DNA of 64,000 bases from Hyphomicrobiales bacterium. Lineage in GTDB: Bacteria > Pseudomonadota > Alphaproteobacteria > Rhizobiales > Devosiaceae. Both the position numbers and the translations under genes were made by a program. This document shows, one piece after another, positions 44,165 through 53,467 of the stretch. The stretch lies in contig JAIYDI010000040.1 of NCBI GenBank assembly GCA_027487555.1, positions 1-64,000 of the forward strand. Direction: 5' to 3'. How positions within the stretch are numbered: position 1 is the stretch's first letter; each line of letters opens with the position of its first letter. Below the pieces are notes generated by a model that ran no database searches, was not told the origin of the DNA, and worked only from the letters and a program-made list of their open reading frames with translations.

Positions 44165-45466
44165 TCAGGACCTGGGAGTACGGCGGTAGCGCGCAATGAA
44201 GAACCCGTCTGCCGTTCCGGTGCCGATAGGCAGCGCCGGCGTGGTGCGCACCGTGCCGTCGGGGCGTAGCGCAGGGCCAAAAGCTCCGAGCTCTTCAAGG
44301 CGAACAGGATCGGGCACCAACTCGGGATGCGTCTCGGCAATCCAGCGTGCCTGATCCTCGCCTTCGCGCGGCTCAAGCGAGCAGACACAATAGACCAGCA
44401 CGCCGCCCGGCTTGAGGTAGGTGGCCGAGGCCGCGATGAAGCGGCGCTGCAGCGCGACACGGCCATCGATATCGCCGGCATTGCGGTGCCAGATGACCTC
44501 GGGGTGGCGGCGAAAGGTGCCGGTGGCCGAACAGGGGGCATCGAGCAGCACCGCATCGAAGGGCTCTTGGGGCGCATAGTCGAGACCATCCGCCAGCACG
44601 ATCTCGGGCGCCATCCGGAGCCGCGCCATATTGGCGCCCAGCCGTTCGAGGCGGCCGGAATCATTGTCGAGCGCGGTTACGCGATAGCCGGCGGCAACAA
44701 GTTGCGCGGTTTTGCCGCCCGGCGCAGCGCACAGATCAAGGACGCGAGCGCCCTTCTCGAGCGCGACGAGCTGCGCGGGAAGCGCGGCCGCGGCGTCCTG
44801 CACAAAGAAGCGGCCATCCTCATAGCCGGCCAGAGCCTCGACTGGTCGGTCGCGCGTCTCGAGCCGATAGCTGTTATGCCCGACCGGCTCGGCGCCGAGT
44901 TCCGCAACCAGCGCCGGATCGGGCGCGACAAGGCTGAGGTCGAGCGGCGCGCCATGCAGCAGCGCCTCCGCGAAGGCGGGCAGCACGGCCTCGCCATAGG
45001 CGGACGACCAGCTTTCGATGAAGGCGGGGGGAAAAAGTGTTTCGGGCAGGAGCAGGCGCCATTCGGCGGCTTCGGCCTGTGCGCGCCGCAGAACGGCATT
45101 GGCCAGCTTGCTCAGATGCTGGGTCTTGGTGTCGCGCCGCATCGCCTCGACTGCGAGGAAAATGGCGGAGTGATCGCCCAGATCAGGCAGGAAAATCAGC
45201 TGCGCGAGCGAGAGCCGCAGCAGCGCCTGAAAGCGGCCGCTGCGCGCGGGAATGCCGCGCTCCAGATAGCGCCTGATGACCAGGTCGAGCTGGCCATGGC
45301 GGCGCAGCGCCACCGTCACCAGCCGGTTGGCCAGCGCACGATCGCGACCATCGCCGATCTCGGCAATTGAAAAGGGGGCGAAATTCGCCCCCGCGAGCAC
45401 GTCTTGTAGCCGGTCAGCGGCCTGGAGTCTGAGCCCCAGCCCGGCCGGTTCCTTAGGTTTGCGCAA
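44165..45466 (-). CDS. rsmB: RsmB/NOP-family rRNA (cytosine-5) methyltransferase
   Basis: 433 residues. The N-terminal NusB-like domain (ALANRLVTVALRRHGQLDLV) and the SAM-dependent methyltransferase domain carry VLDLCAAPGGKTAQLVA (SAM site), LLDAPCSATGTFRRHPE and YCVCSLEPREGED with the two active-site Cys. It methylates a cytosine of 16S rRNA (C967 in E. coli). The frame is open to 45673 inside htpX; the first suitable start is TTG 45466, five bases after the htpX stop, which gives the usual length. A 7-bp hairpin without T-run (44114-44135) follows its stop. Confidence 0.9.
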   Translation of the reverse strand: MRKPKEPAGLGLRLQAADRLQDVLAGANFAPFSIAEIGDGRDRALANRLVTVALRRHGQLDLVIRRYLERGIPARSGRFQALLRLSLAQLIFLPDLGDHSAIFLAVEAMRRDTKTQHLSKLANAVLRRAQAEAAEWRLLLPETLFPPAFIESWSSAYGEAVLPAFAEALLHGAPLDLSLVAPDPALVAELGAEPVGHNSYRLETRDRPVEALAGYEDGRFFVQDAAAALPAQLVALEKGARVLDLCAAPGGKTAQLVAAGYRVTALDNDSGRLERLGANMARLRMAPEIVLADGLDYAPQEPFDAVLLDAPCSATGTFRRHPEVIWHRNAGDIDGRVALQRRFIAASATYLKPGGVLVYCVCSLEPREGEDQARWIAETHPELVPDPVRLEELGAFGPALRPDGTVRTTPALPIGTGTADGFFIARYRRTPRS

Positions 45467-45470
45467 ACGA

Positions 45471-46457
45471 TCAGCCCCAGGGTCCGCGGGAGCCGCTGTC
45501 GCGCTCCTGGTTCCCGAACGAGGGAACGCGCCAGCCGCCTTCCGCCTCGCTAGGCGATGTTGACGCGCGCGTAAAGGGGCTTTCGGACCGGCGCGGCGCG
45601 CGCAGGCTGCCCATTTCGTCCGCGAGCCGCTCGAGTTGCGCGATGCGGTTCTCCACCGCGGGGTGCGTGGCAAACAGATTGTCCATGCGCGCGCCCGACA
45701 GCGGGTTGAAAATGTACATGTGCGCCTGCGCCGGGTTGCGCTCGGCGCCGTAATTCACAGTGCGCTGCGCGACATGCGAGATCTTGGCCAGCGCCGATGC
45801 CAGCGCGAGCGGGTCGCCGGAGATCTCGGCGCCATCTTTGTCGGCTTCATATTCGCGCGTGCGGCTGACAGCCATCTGGACAAGGGCTGCAGCGATGGGC
45901 GCGACGATGACCGAGATGAGGATGCCGATCGGCCCCAGTGGGTTGTTGCGATCGTTCGAGTTGCCGAAGAACATTCCGAACTGTGCGAGCATGGAGATGG
46001 CGCCCGCAAGCGTCGCCGTGATTGTCATGGTGAGGGTATCGCGCGAACGGATATGGGCAAGCTCGTGGGCGATGACACCCGCCACTTCGCGCGGCTCGAG
46101 CGTGCGCAAGAGCCCGGTTGACACGGCGACGGCGCCATGGGCCGGATCGCGCCCGGTGGCAAAGGCGTTGGGCTGTTCGGTGTCGATGAGGTAGACCCGC
46201 GGCATTGGGATTTGGGCGCGCCGGGCGAGCTGCTCGACCATTGCATAGAGATCGGGTGCGGAGCGCGGATCGACTTCGCGCGCATTCTGCATCCTCAACA
46301 CCAGCTTGTCGGCGTTCCAGTAACCGATGAAATTCGTCACGACCGCGATGCCAAGGGCGATCATCATTCCGGTGCGGCCACCGATGAGGAAGCCGACGCC
46401 CATGAACAGCGCGGTCATGACGGCGATGAGCACGGATGTTCTGAGGAAGTTGAGCAT
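45471..46457 (-). CDS. htpX: Zinc metalloprotease HtpX
   Basis: A 328-residue inner-membrane M48 protease of envelope quality control. Two N-terminal membrane helices (about 5-23 and 28-46), the zinc motif HELAH (H131, E132, H135), two further helices (about 143-165 and 178-200), and [14 protein letters not shown] with the third ligand. The tail beyond 285 is low-complexity ([17 protein letters not shown]) and longer than in E. coli. ATG 46457 gives the family N-terminus [12 protein letters not shown]; the upstream in-frame extension is ignored. rsmB follows at once. Divergent from the SDHAF4-like gene by 95 bases. Confidence 0.95.
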   Translation of the reverse strand: MLNFLRTSVLIAVMTALFMGVGFLIGGRTGMMIALGIAVVTNFIGYWNADKLVLRMQNAREVDPRSAPDLYAMVEQLARRAQIPMPRVYLIDTEQPNAFATGRDPAHGAVAVSTGLLRTLEPREVAGVIAHELAHIRSRDTLTMTITATLAGAISMLAQFGMFFGNSNDRNNPLGPIGILISVIVAPIAAALVQMAVSRTREYEADKDGAEISGDPLALASALAKISHVAQRTVNYGAERNPAQAHMYIFNPLSGARMDNLFATHPAVENRIAQLERLADEMGSLRAPRRSESPFTRASTSPSEAEGGWRVPSFGNQERDSGSRGPWG

Positions 46458-46552
46458 GGTGGGGTAAGTCTTGTACCTCGTTGTGACCGTTACGAGATGA
46501 AAGTGGTCATTGCCCAGAGCGAGGGCAAGGCTCCTCAAGAAAAGGTAATCCG

Positions 46553-46780
46553 ATGGCTGATGAAGATGACGTGAGGGCCGTGCTTGTGGCAGAGGCGGCG
46601 CCGGCGCCGCCAAAGGTGCTGAGCCCCGCCGCCCAGCGGGCGCTGGCCGAGGCCGAGGCGCGGCGTGCCGAAATCGACCGGAAGACGCATGAAGCCGCAG
46701 TGGAAAAGGGCGGCCGCGGCGGACTCGACCCGGTGCGCTTCGGCGACTGGGAGATCAAGGGGCTGACCGCGGATTTCTGA
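46553..46780 (+). CDS. DUF1674 / SDHAF4-like protein
   Basis: A 75-residue protein with an Ala-rich helical first half ([19 protein letters not shown]) and the family signature at the C-terminus, [18 protein letters not shown]. Mitochondrial SDHAF4 binds the flavinylated SdhA subunit during succinate dehydrogenase assembly; the alphaproteobacterial proteins share the motif, so a role in complex II assembly is inferred. AAAAGG precedes the ATG. Single gene. Confidence 0.88.
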   Translation: MADEDDVRAVLVAEAAPAPPKVLSPAAQRALAEAEARRAEIDRKTHEAAVEKGGRGGLDPVRFGDWEIKGLTADF

Positions 46781-46825
46781 GGAGTCCGTGGGCCGCATCG
46801 CATCCGCCTTGCACCTCGCCCTGGG

Positions 46826-46954
46826 TGGTTCGAAAACGCTCACCATGAGCGCTCACGGTGAGCTTGTCGGGTCAGGGGCAGCCCGCAGAAGCTGGCACGA
46901 CAGTGCATCGTGCCACCACGACCTCATGCTGAGCCCGTGTCGGCGCGAGGTCGT
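46826..46954. repeat. Dispersed repeat family 2, inverted pair between DUF1674 and potI
   Basis: Unit 46826-46874 (core CTCACGGTGAGCTTGTCGGG) and unit 46918-46954 (core CTCATGCTGAGCCCGTGTCG), related to 26543-26631 and again between convergent genes. Between them is a separate perfect hairpin, TGGCACGA (46893-46900), 7-base loop, TCGTGCCA (46908-46915). No T-run is seen. Confidence 0.6.
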
Positions 46955-46975
46955 TGCGGTTCTGGAAGCGGGAGC

Positions 46976-47791
46976 CTATCCCCGCCGCGCCCGGGTCCGG
47001 TTCTGCTGCGAAAAGCCGATCAGCATGGCCGCAACTACGCCCAGCGCCACGACACCGATAATGATGGTGGCAAGCGCGTTGACATCTGGCGAGACGCCGA
47101 GACGCACCTTGGAGAAGATTACCATGGGCAGCGTCGAGGAGCCGGGGCCGGAGACGAAGCTGGCGATGACCAGGTCGTCGAGTGAAAGGGTGAAGGCCAG
47201 AAGCCACCCCGAGACCAGCGCCGGAGCGATGATGGGCAGGGTGATGTCGAAGAACACCCTGACCGGAGTTGCCCCCAGGTCCATCGCCGCCTCCTCGAGC
47301 GACAGGTCGAGATCGGAGAGGCGCGACTGCACCACCACGGTGACATAGGCCATGCAGAAGGTGGAATGGGCGATGATGATGGTCACGATGCCGCGCCCGG
47401 CAGGCCAACCGATCAGGCTCTCCATGGCAACGAACAGCAGCAGCAGCGCGAGGCCGGTGATCACGTCAGGCATGACCAGCGGCGCAGAAACCGTGCCGGC
47501 GAGTACCGTGCGGCCGCGGAAGCGCTTGAAGCGGACGAGGGCAACCGCGCACAGCGTGCCGAGCACCAGGGCGAAAGAAGCCGAAAAGAACGCCACTTGC
47601 AGGCTTCGCCACGCGGCTCCCAGCATCTGCGGATCGGCAAACAGCTCGCCATACCATTTGGTGGAGAACCCCGACCATACCGTCACGAGCCGGTTCTCGT
47701 TGAACGAGAAGATGACCAGCGACATGATCGGCAGGTAGAGAAAGGCGAAGCCAAGGGTCGCCGTGATGGGGAGGAACCAGCCGCGCCGCAT
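46976..47791 (-). CDS. potI: Putrescine/spermidine ABC transporter permease PotI
   Basis: A 271-residue permease with six helices. The first (ITATLGFAFLYLPIMSLVIFSFN, in part LGFAFLYLPIMSLVIFSFN) is typical of PotC/PotI. Coupling loop: DLSLEEAAMDLGATPVRVFF. ATG 47791 lies one base after the potH stop; the upstream in-frame ATG at 47818 is inside potH and less likely. Last gene of potFGHI. Confidence 0.92.
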   Translation of the reverse strand: MRRGWFLPITATLGFAFLYLPIMSLVIFSFNENRLVTVWSGFSTKWYGELFADPQMLGAAWRSLQVAFFSASFALVLGTLCAVALVRFKRFRGRTVLAGTVSAPLVMPDVITGLALLLLFVAMESLIGWPAGRGIVTIIIAHSTFCMAYVTVVVQSRLSDLDLSLEEAAMDLGATPVRVFFDITLPIIAPALVSGWLLAFTLSLDDLVIASFVSGPGSSTLPMVIFSKVRLGVSPDVNALATIIIGVVALGVVAAMLIGFSQQNRTRARRG

Positions 47792-47792
47792 G

Positions 47793-48737
47793 TCAGCGCC
47801 CTTTCTCGACAATGGCATCCTGCGCCTTCTGCAGCAGCAGGATGGGAATGACGACGACGACCAGCATGGCGATGGCGACCGCCGCGGCGCGCGGCCAATT
47901 GGCAGCCTGGAAGAACTCGTCCCACAACACGCGGCCGATCATCAGCGTTTCCGGACCACCCAGCAAAGAGGGAATGACGAACTCACCGATGGCCGGGATG
48001 AATACGAGCATGGACCCGGCAATAATGCCGGGCAGCGAGAGCGGCAGCGTCACCGAGAGGAAGGTCTGCCAGGGCCGGGAGCCAAGGTCGGCCGAAGCCT
48101 CGAGCAGAGCACCATCGAGCTTCACGAGGTTGGTGTAGAGCGGCAGGATCATGAAGGGCAGGTAGGTATAGACGATGCCGACATAGACCGCGAAATCGGT
48201 CTGCATCATCACCAGCGGCTCGATGCCAAATACGCCCAGCACCTGGTTGATCACGCCGTTTCCGCGCATGAAGCCGGTGAGGGCGTACACCCTCAGGAGG
48301 AACGAGGTCCAGAAGGGCAGAATCACCAGCATCAGCAGGATATTGCGCCAGCGCTCCGGGGCGCGCGCGATGGCATAGGCCATGGGGTAGCCGATCAGCA
48401 ACGTGATCAGCGTCGATATCAGCGCGATGCGTATGGAACTCAGGTAGGCGGCCACGTAGAGGCCGTCGGTGAGAAGCCTGAGATAGTTGGACAGGTGCAG
48501 CGTCAGTTGCACCGTCCCCTCGTCGGTAGTGAGCAGCGGCGAGTAGGGCGGCCGGCCGAACTGCTTGACGGCCAGCGAAATGCCGAACACCACGAAGAGC
48601 GGCACGAGAAAGAACACCGTCAGCCACAGGGCCGGAGCGGCAATCACAAGGGCGCGACCGGACAAGCCGAACGCAGCGAGGCTGCGCTCGAGCATGGTCC
48701 AGGGCCGGCGGGGGGGGAGGCGCGGACTGTCGCTCAT
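47793..48737 (-). CDS. potH: Putrescine/spermidine ABC transporter permease PotH
   Basis: A 314-residue permease with an N-terminal helix (about 30-55, ALVIAAPALWLTVFFLVPLF), a large periplasmic loop and five further helices. The coupling region is LDGALLEASADLGSRPWQTF, followed by VFIPAIGEFVIPSLLGGPET, all PotB/PotH-like. Overlaps potG by four bases. Pairs with PotI. Confidence 0.93.
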   Translation of the reverse strand: MSDSPRLPPRRPWTMLERSLAAFGLSGRALVIAAPALWLTVFFLVPLFVVFGISLAVKQFGRPPYSPLLTTDEGTVQLTLHLSNYLRLLTDGLYVAAYLSSIRIALISTLITLLIGYPMAYAIARAPERWRNILLMLVILPFWTSFLLRVYALTGFMRGNGVINQVLGVFGIEPLVMMQTDFAVYVGIVYTYLPFMILPLYTNLVKLDGALLEASADLGSRPWQTFLSVTLPLSLPGIIAGSMLVFIPAIGEFVIPSLLGGPETLMIGRVLWDEFFQAANWPRAAAVAIAMLVVVVIPILLLQKAQDAIVEKGR

Positions 48738-49882
48738 ACCGGTAGCACCGATCCTGCGGTCGGATCCCAGCTCAGATAGACCCGCTCGTCCCAGGTGATG
48801 GCATCGGGATTGCCGCGCAGGGTGTTGGTCTGAGTGACCCGCATCAGCTTTCCGCTCTCAAGCCGCACCTGATAGACGGTCATGTCGCCCAGGTAACCGA
48901 TCTCCTCGACCACGCCGCTCGTCACATTTGCGCCGTCCGTGGCCGCCGGCATCTCCCGGCTCAGGGTGATCTTTTCAGGGCGCACCGCCCACCAGAGGAT
49001 CTGGTCCGGGGCGCAATCGACGCCATGACCCACGAATATGTCTGCGCCCAGATCCGCCGAGCGGATACGCACATGGTCGGGCTCGTCTTCAGTCACCACC
49101 CCCTCGACCATGTTCACCGATCCGATGAAGCTGGCAACGAAGCGGGAATTCGGGAACTCGTATATGTCGTGCGGCTCGCCGATCATGGCGATTTCGCCCT
49201 GGTTCATCACGCCAATTCGCGTGGCGAGGGTCATGGCCTCCTCCTGGTCGTGCGTGACCACGATGAACGTGACACCCAGCGTTTCCTGGATCTTGACCAG
49301 CTCGAACTGTGTCTCCTCGCGCAGCTTCTTGTCGAGCGCCCCAAGGGGTTCGTCGAGCAGCAGGAGCTTGGGCCGTTTCGCGAGCGCTCTGGCCAGGGCA
49401 ACACGCTGACGCTGGCCGCCGGAAAGCTGATGGGGACGGCGGCGGCCATAGTCGTCAAGCTTGACCAGCGCAAGAAGCTCGGCGACGCGGTCGCGGATTT
49501 CGCCCGAGGGCAGATGATCGCGCTTGAGGCCATAGGCAATGTTCTGTTCGACGCTCATATGCGGGAACAGGGCATAGGACTGGAACATCATGTTCACAGG
49601 TCGGTTGTAGGGGGCGACATGAGTCATGTCCTGCCCGTCGATCTCGATCGTCCCGGAGGTCGGGACCTCGAAGCCGGCGAGCATGCGCAGGAGCGTCGAC
49701 TTGCCCGAACCGGAGCCGCCCAGGAGGCAGAAGAGTTCGGACTTGAAGATGTCGAGCGAGACGTCGTTGACGGCAACCACGTCCCCAAACTTCTTGCTGA
49801 CATTGCGGACGCGCACGAATGGCTTCGCGGCGGGATCGCGCCAGGGGCGCGTTTCGAAGGCAAGTTGCGGCTTCTTGGCCAT
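48734..49882 (-). CDS. potG: Putrescine/spermidine ABC transporter ATP-binding protein PotG
   Basis: 382 residues. Walker A LGGSGSGKST, FQSYALFPHMSVEQNIAYGL (Q-loop region), signature [15 protein letters not shown], Walker B LLLLDEPLGALD, H-loop VTHDQEEAM, then a C-terminal TOBE domain (from about 265). ATG 49882 gives MAKKPQLAFETRPW; the frame upstream to 50011 runs through the intercistronic hairpin. It energises PotH/PotI. The gene is separated from potF by 165 bases that carry a hairpin. Confidence 0.94.
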   Translation of the reverse strand: MAKKPQLAFETRPWRDPAAKPFVRVRNVSKKFGDVVAVNDVSLDIFKSELFCLLGGSGSGKSTLLRMLAGFEVPTSGTIEIDGQDMTHVAPYNRPVNMMFQSYALFPHMSVEQNIAYGLKRDHLPSGEIRDRVAELLALVKLDDYGRRRPHQLSGGQRQRVALARALAKRPKLLLLDEPLGALDKKLREETQFELVKIQETLGVTFIVVTHDQEEAMTLATRIGVMNQGEIAMIGEPHDIYEFPNSRFVASFIGSVNMVEGVVTEDEPDHVRIRSADLGADIFVGHGVDCAPDQILWWAVRPEKITLSREMPAATDGANVTSGVVEEIGYLGDMTVYQVRLESGKLMRVTQTNTLRGNPDAITWDERVYLSWDPTAGSVLPV

Positions 49883-50015
49883 GATCGGTCCTGAGCGACA
49901 CAAGAACCGCCCCAGCCATCGCGGCCAGAGCGGAAACCCGTTGACCCCCGGCCAGCGCGCCGGGGCAAGCGAACAGTGAACGGGGTAGACATGGCCGCCC
50001 CAATCCAACAATGAA

Positions 50016-50039
50016 CGGGGGCGACCTTGGCCGCCCCCG
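50016..50039 (-). repeat. Intercistronic hairpin between potF and potG
   Basis: CGGGGGCG (50016-50023) and CGCCCCCG (50032-50039) form a perfect 8-bp GC stem eight bases after the potF stop. No T-run follows on the minus strand, so it is more likely a message stabiliser or processing end for potF than a terminator. Confidence 0.65.
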
Positions 50040-50047
50040 CGCGGGTC

Positions 50048-51127
50048 TTACTGCCCGGTCTTGATGCGCGTCCAGGTCCGGGTGAGAATTTCCTCGTACG
50101 CCGGAGAGCGCGACTTGAGGCTGAAGGCCTTGGCGAGCGTCTCGGCCGGCGGATAGATCGAGGGATTGGACTTTACCGCCGGATCGACGAACTCCAGCGA
50201 GGCCGGGTTGGGATTGGCGTAGAACACCGTGTTGGTGATCGCGGCAACGACCTTGGGCTCAAGGATGTAGTTGATGAACTTGTGCGCATTTTCCGCATGC
50301 GGTGCATCGGCTGGAATAGCGAGGAAGTCATAGAAAGTCGGGGCGCCTTCCTGCGGGATCAGGTAATTGATCGTAGTGCCTTCGGCAGCGTTGTCGGCAG
50401 CGATGAACATGTCGCCCGAATAGCCCATTGCCAGGCAGACTTCGCCATTGCCCAGATCATCGATGTACTGGCTCGAATGGAAGTAGCGGATATAGGGCTT
50501 GATCGAAGTCATCAGGGCTTCGACCTTGGCGAGATCCTCTTCGCTTTCCGAATTCGGATCGAGACCCAGATAATGCAGCACGGTGCTGGTCACCTCGGAA
50601 GGGCTGTCCATCACCGCCACGCCGCAATCGGCAAGCTTTGCGACGACTTCAGGCTTGAACAGCAGGTCCCAACTGGTCGGCGGGGCGTCGGTCCCCAGCG
50701 CCTGCGCCACTTTTGCCGCGTTGTAGCCGAGCCCGATGGTGTTCTGCATATAGGGCACGCCATGGGCGTTGTCGGGATCGAGCGCGGCGACGGAGGCCAT
50801 CACGGCCGGGTCGATATTGCCCAGGTTCGGCAGCTTGGACTTGTCGAGAGGCAGGATCAGGCCAGCCTTGATCTGGCGCTCAAGGAAGCTGCCAGACGGG
50901 ACGATGATGTCATAACCCGAGTTGCCGGCCAACAGCTTGGCATCGACGATCTCGTTATTGTCGTAGACGTCGTAGTTGACCTTGATGCCGGTCGACGCCT
51001 CGAAATTGGCAATCGTGTCCTCGGCGATATAGTCCGACCAGTTATAGACATTGACCACATTGTCCTGCGCGACCACCGGAGCGGTGGAGAGCATGAGGCC
51101 GATGGCTGCGAGCAACTTAAACTTCAT
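50048..51127 (-). CDS. potF: Putrescine-binding periplasmic protein PotF
   Basis: A 359-residue polyamine-binding protein. Signal peptide residues 1-20 (MKFKLLAAIGLMLSTAPVVA-QDN), mature start VVNVYNWSDYIAEDTIANFE, GYDIIVPSGSFLERQIKAGL, GVPYMQNTIGLGYN, LAMGYSGDMFIAADNA and FLAIPADAPHAENAHKFINY, all typical of PotF/PotD; W and Y of NWSDY form part of the ligand box. It delivers putrescine or a similar polyamine to PotGHI. First gene of the operon. Confidence 0.95.
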   Translation of the reverse strand: MKFKLLAAIGLMLSTAPVVAQDNVVNVYNWSDYIAEDTIANFEASTGIKVNYDVYDNNEIVDAKLLAGNSGYDIIVPSGSFLERQIKAGLILPLDKSKLPNLGNIDPAVMASVAALDPDNAHGVPYMQNTIGLGYNAAKVAQALGTDAPPTSWDLLFKPEVVAKLADCGVAVMDSPSEVTSTVLHYLGLDPNSESEEDLAKVEALMTSIKPYIRYFHSSQYIDDLGNGEVCLAMGYSGDMFIAADNAAEGTTINYLIPQEGAPTFYDFLAIPADAPHAENAHKFINYILEPKVVAAITNTVFYANPNPASLEFVDPAVKSNPSIYPPAETLAKAFSLKSRSPAYEEILTRTWTRIKTGQ

Positions 51128-51617
51128 CTGGAATTGTCTCCTGGTGAGTTTTCAAGCCGGAAGCGGGCCGGCGCCAAACATCCTGCGACGGCGGTGGGGT
51201 AAACCGGACGACGCGAGTGAACAAGAATTCGACCGGTGCCTGAGGGGCGACCGGTCGCGGGCTGCTGGGAAACGGAGATGCGGGAAGAAAGGCCAAGCGA
51301 CGCAGGTGTCGCGCCGGGAGAAAAGCTGCTGGCAATGTACCCGGTGCCGGGCGCGCATCGATCCGGAGGCTCCGGATCAACCAGTAGTTTGCTCAGTGAA
51401 GTGACCCCTCCCGCTAGAACCGCAAGCGCGGAAACTAGTGGCAAAATGCGAGGGGAGCAAGCGGTCAGCGTCCTCTTGGGAGCGCGATATCGTCCAATGG
51501 TTGAGCGCGGGGCTGCGGCCCTTCGTCTCCCTCGCGTCGGCACGTGCGCCGCGGTTGCCATCCGAAGGTTTTGCGGCCATGAGAAGCCCCGGTAAATTCC
51601 ATTTCGAAGGACCCGTC
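51128..51617. other. 490-base intergenic region between potF and psuG
   Basis: The divergent gap contains promoters for potF (minus) and psuG (plus), but no pair of boxes is convincing. A direct repeat GACCGGT (51231-51237 and 51249-51255, 18 bases apart, about two helical turns) lies about 105 bases upstream of potF and could be a regulator site. Open frames here are not supported. Confidence 0.4.
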
Positions 51618-52541
51618 GTGAGCCTCGTCCCCCACCTTTCCATTACCCCCGATGTCGCTGCCGCCCTTGCGGCCGGCGGGCCCGTCGTGGCGCTCGAATC
51701 GACCATCATCACCCACGGCATGCCCTATCCGCAGAACCTCGAGATGGCGAAGAATGTCGAGAAGGTCATCCGCGACAACGGTGCGAGGCCCGCGACCATC
51801 GCCATTATGGATGGCAGGTTCCATGTCGGAGTGACGGAGGCCGATCTCGAACGGCTGGCACGGACCGGCGGCAAGGCCGCCAAGGCGTCGCGCCGCGACG
51901 TGGCGGCGCTGCTCGCCTCCGGGCAGACGGCCGGCACTACCGTCGCCACCACCATGATGGCGGCGCATGCGGCTGGGATCGCGCTCTTCGCCACGGGCGG
52001 TATCGGTGGCGTGCACCGCGGCGCCGAAACCACCTTCGATATCTCCGCCGACCTCGACGAGCTTGGCAAGACGCCGGTCGCTGTGGTCTGCGCCGGCGCC
52101 AAGCTGATCCTCGACATCCCCAAGACCCTCGAGGTGCTTGAGAGCAAGGGCGTGCCGGTGCTGGGCTTCGGCACCGATGCGTTCCCCGCCTTCTGGGCGC
52201 GGGAATCGGGTGGCGCCGTCGATCACCGCGTCGACAGCCCGGAGGCTGCCGCCAAGATCATCGCGCTGCAGTTCGCGCTCGGCCTCGGCGGCGTGCTCGT
52301 CGCCAACCCGATCCCCGAGGCGGCCGCGCTCGATCGGACGGAGATCGAAGGGCGGATCGATGTGGCGATCCGGGACGCCGAGGCAACGGGTGTAGGCCGC
52401 AAGGAACTGACGCCATACCTGTTGAAGCGGATCTTCGAGTTGACGGCCGGCAAGAGCCTCGCCGCCAATATCGCGCTGGTCGAGAACAATGCCGCCGTCG
52501 CCGCGCGCATCGCCGTGGCCCTCGCCGAGCAGACGCACTGA
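51618..52541 (+). CDS. psuG: Pseudouridine-5'-phosphate glycosidase
   Basis: Cleaves the C-C bond of pseudouridine 5'-phosphate to uracil and ribose 5-phosphate. The family signature VVALESTIITHGMPYPQNLE opens the domain (about 21-40), followed by ATIAIMDGRFHVG, GTTVATTMMAAHAAGI, FATGGIGGVHRGAE and ALGLGGVLVANPIPEAAAL. 307 residues from GTG 51618, the family length; in-frame extension upstream to 51438 has no homology. Overlaps psuK by one base, so the two catabolic steps are coupled. Confidence 0.93.
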   Translation: MSLVPHLSITPDVAAALAAGGPVVALESTIITHGMPYPQNLEMAKNVEKVIRDNGARPATIAIMDGRFHVGVTEADLERLARTGGKAAKASRRDVAALLASGQTAGTTVATTMMAAHAAGIALFATGGIGGVHRGAETTFDISADLDELGKTPVAVVCAGAKLILDIPKTLEVLESKGVPVLGFGTDAFPAFWARESGGAVDHRVDSPEAAAKIIALQFALGLGGVLVANPIPEAAALDRTEIEGRIDVAIRDAEATGVGRKELTPYLLKRIFELTAGKSLAANIALVENNAAVAARIAVALAEQTH

Positions 52542-53467
52542 TGGGTGGCCGCGGCCGACTCGTCGTCATCGGCGACGTGATGACCGATATCATCGTGTTG
52601 CCGGAGGGGCCCCTGGTGCGCGGGTCGGACAGGCGGGCCCGCATCGTTTCGAAGCCGGGCGGCTCCGGGGCCAACCAGGCGGTGTGGTTGGGCGCGATGG
52701 GCGCCGATGTGGAATTTGCGGCGCGCGTTGGCTCCGCCGACCGCGACCGCTGGATGGCATATTTCCGCGGCTTTGGCGTGATCCCCCGCCTGGCAGGCGA
52801 CGAGACGGAGCCGTCGGGGACGCTCGTCACCATCGTGGATCCCGATGGCGAGCGGAGCTTTCTCACCGACCGCGGGGCCAATCTCAAGCTCGCGCCGCCG
52901 GACCTGCCATCGCTGGAAGCGGGCAATGTCTTCGGGGTTGTGATCTCTGGCTATTCCTTCTTCGCCGAGGGCCCGCGCGCAACCGTCAGCGCCTTCGCCG
53001 CCAGTGCGCTTGCCGCCAATGTGGACGTGAGCCTAGATGCCGCCTCGGTAGGCTTTCTCGAGGAAGTCGGCCCAGCGACCTTCCGCAATTGGACACAGGG
53101 GTTCTCGACTTTGTTCGCCAATGCCGAAGAGGCCGAATGCCTGTCGGGCAGCGCCGATCTGGACACGCAGATGCGCGAACTGGGCAGCACCTATCACCGA
53201 GTGATCATCAAGCGCGGCGCCGGGGGCGCGGCGATCGGCGGACGCGACGGCGTGCGGCTGACGCAGCCAGCCGAGCGGGTGACGCCAATCGATACGACAG
53301 GCGCGGGCGATGCCTTCGCCGCGGGGTTTCTCGCGGCGCGGCAGCTGGGCGAGAGCGAAGCCGATGCGCTGTCTGCCGGCATTGCCGCGGGCGCACGCGC
53401 GGTTGCCATGGTGGGCGGCCAGCCGCCCCGGGGTCTCATTCTTCGCGCAGGAACCTTGCCGGCCTGA
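52541..53467 (+). CDS. psuK: PfkB-family kinase, probable pseudouridine kinase
   Basis: A 308-residue ribokinase-like kinase: N-terminal GRLVVIGDVMTDIIV and GGSGANQAVWLGAMG, C-terminal signature DTTGAGDAFAAGFLAARQLG with the catalytic Asp (about 246-265). The position right after psuG points to pseudouridine as substrate (product: pseudouridine 5'-phosphate). No pseudouridine importer is adjacent. Its last 32 bases overlap the end of the opposite-strand FtsX gene. Confidence 0.85.
   Translation: MGGRGRLVVIGDVMTDIIVLPEGPLVRGSDRRARIVSKPGGSGANQAVWLGAMGADVEFAARVGSADRDRWMAYFRGFGVIPRLAGDETEPSGTLVTIVDPDGERSFLTDRGANLKLAPPDLPSLEAGNVFGVVISGYSFFAEGPRATVSAFAASALAANVDVSLDAASVGFLEEVGPATFRNWTQGFSTLFANAEEAECLSGSADLDTQMRELGSTYHRVIIKRGAGGAAIGGRDGVRLTQPAERVTPIDTTGAGDAFAAGFLAARQLGESEADALSAGIAAGARAVAMVGGQPPRGLILRAGTLPA

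Noticed and set aside
51236..51595. 119-codon frame in the potF-psuG gap
   Set aside because: No ribosome site, no domain, composition unlike the coding neighbours.
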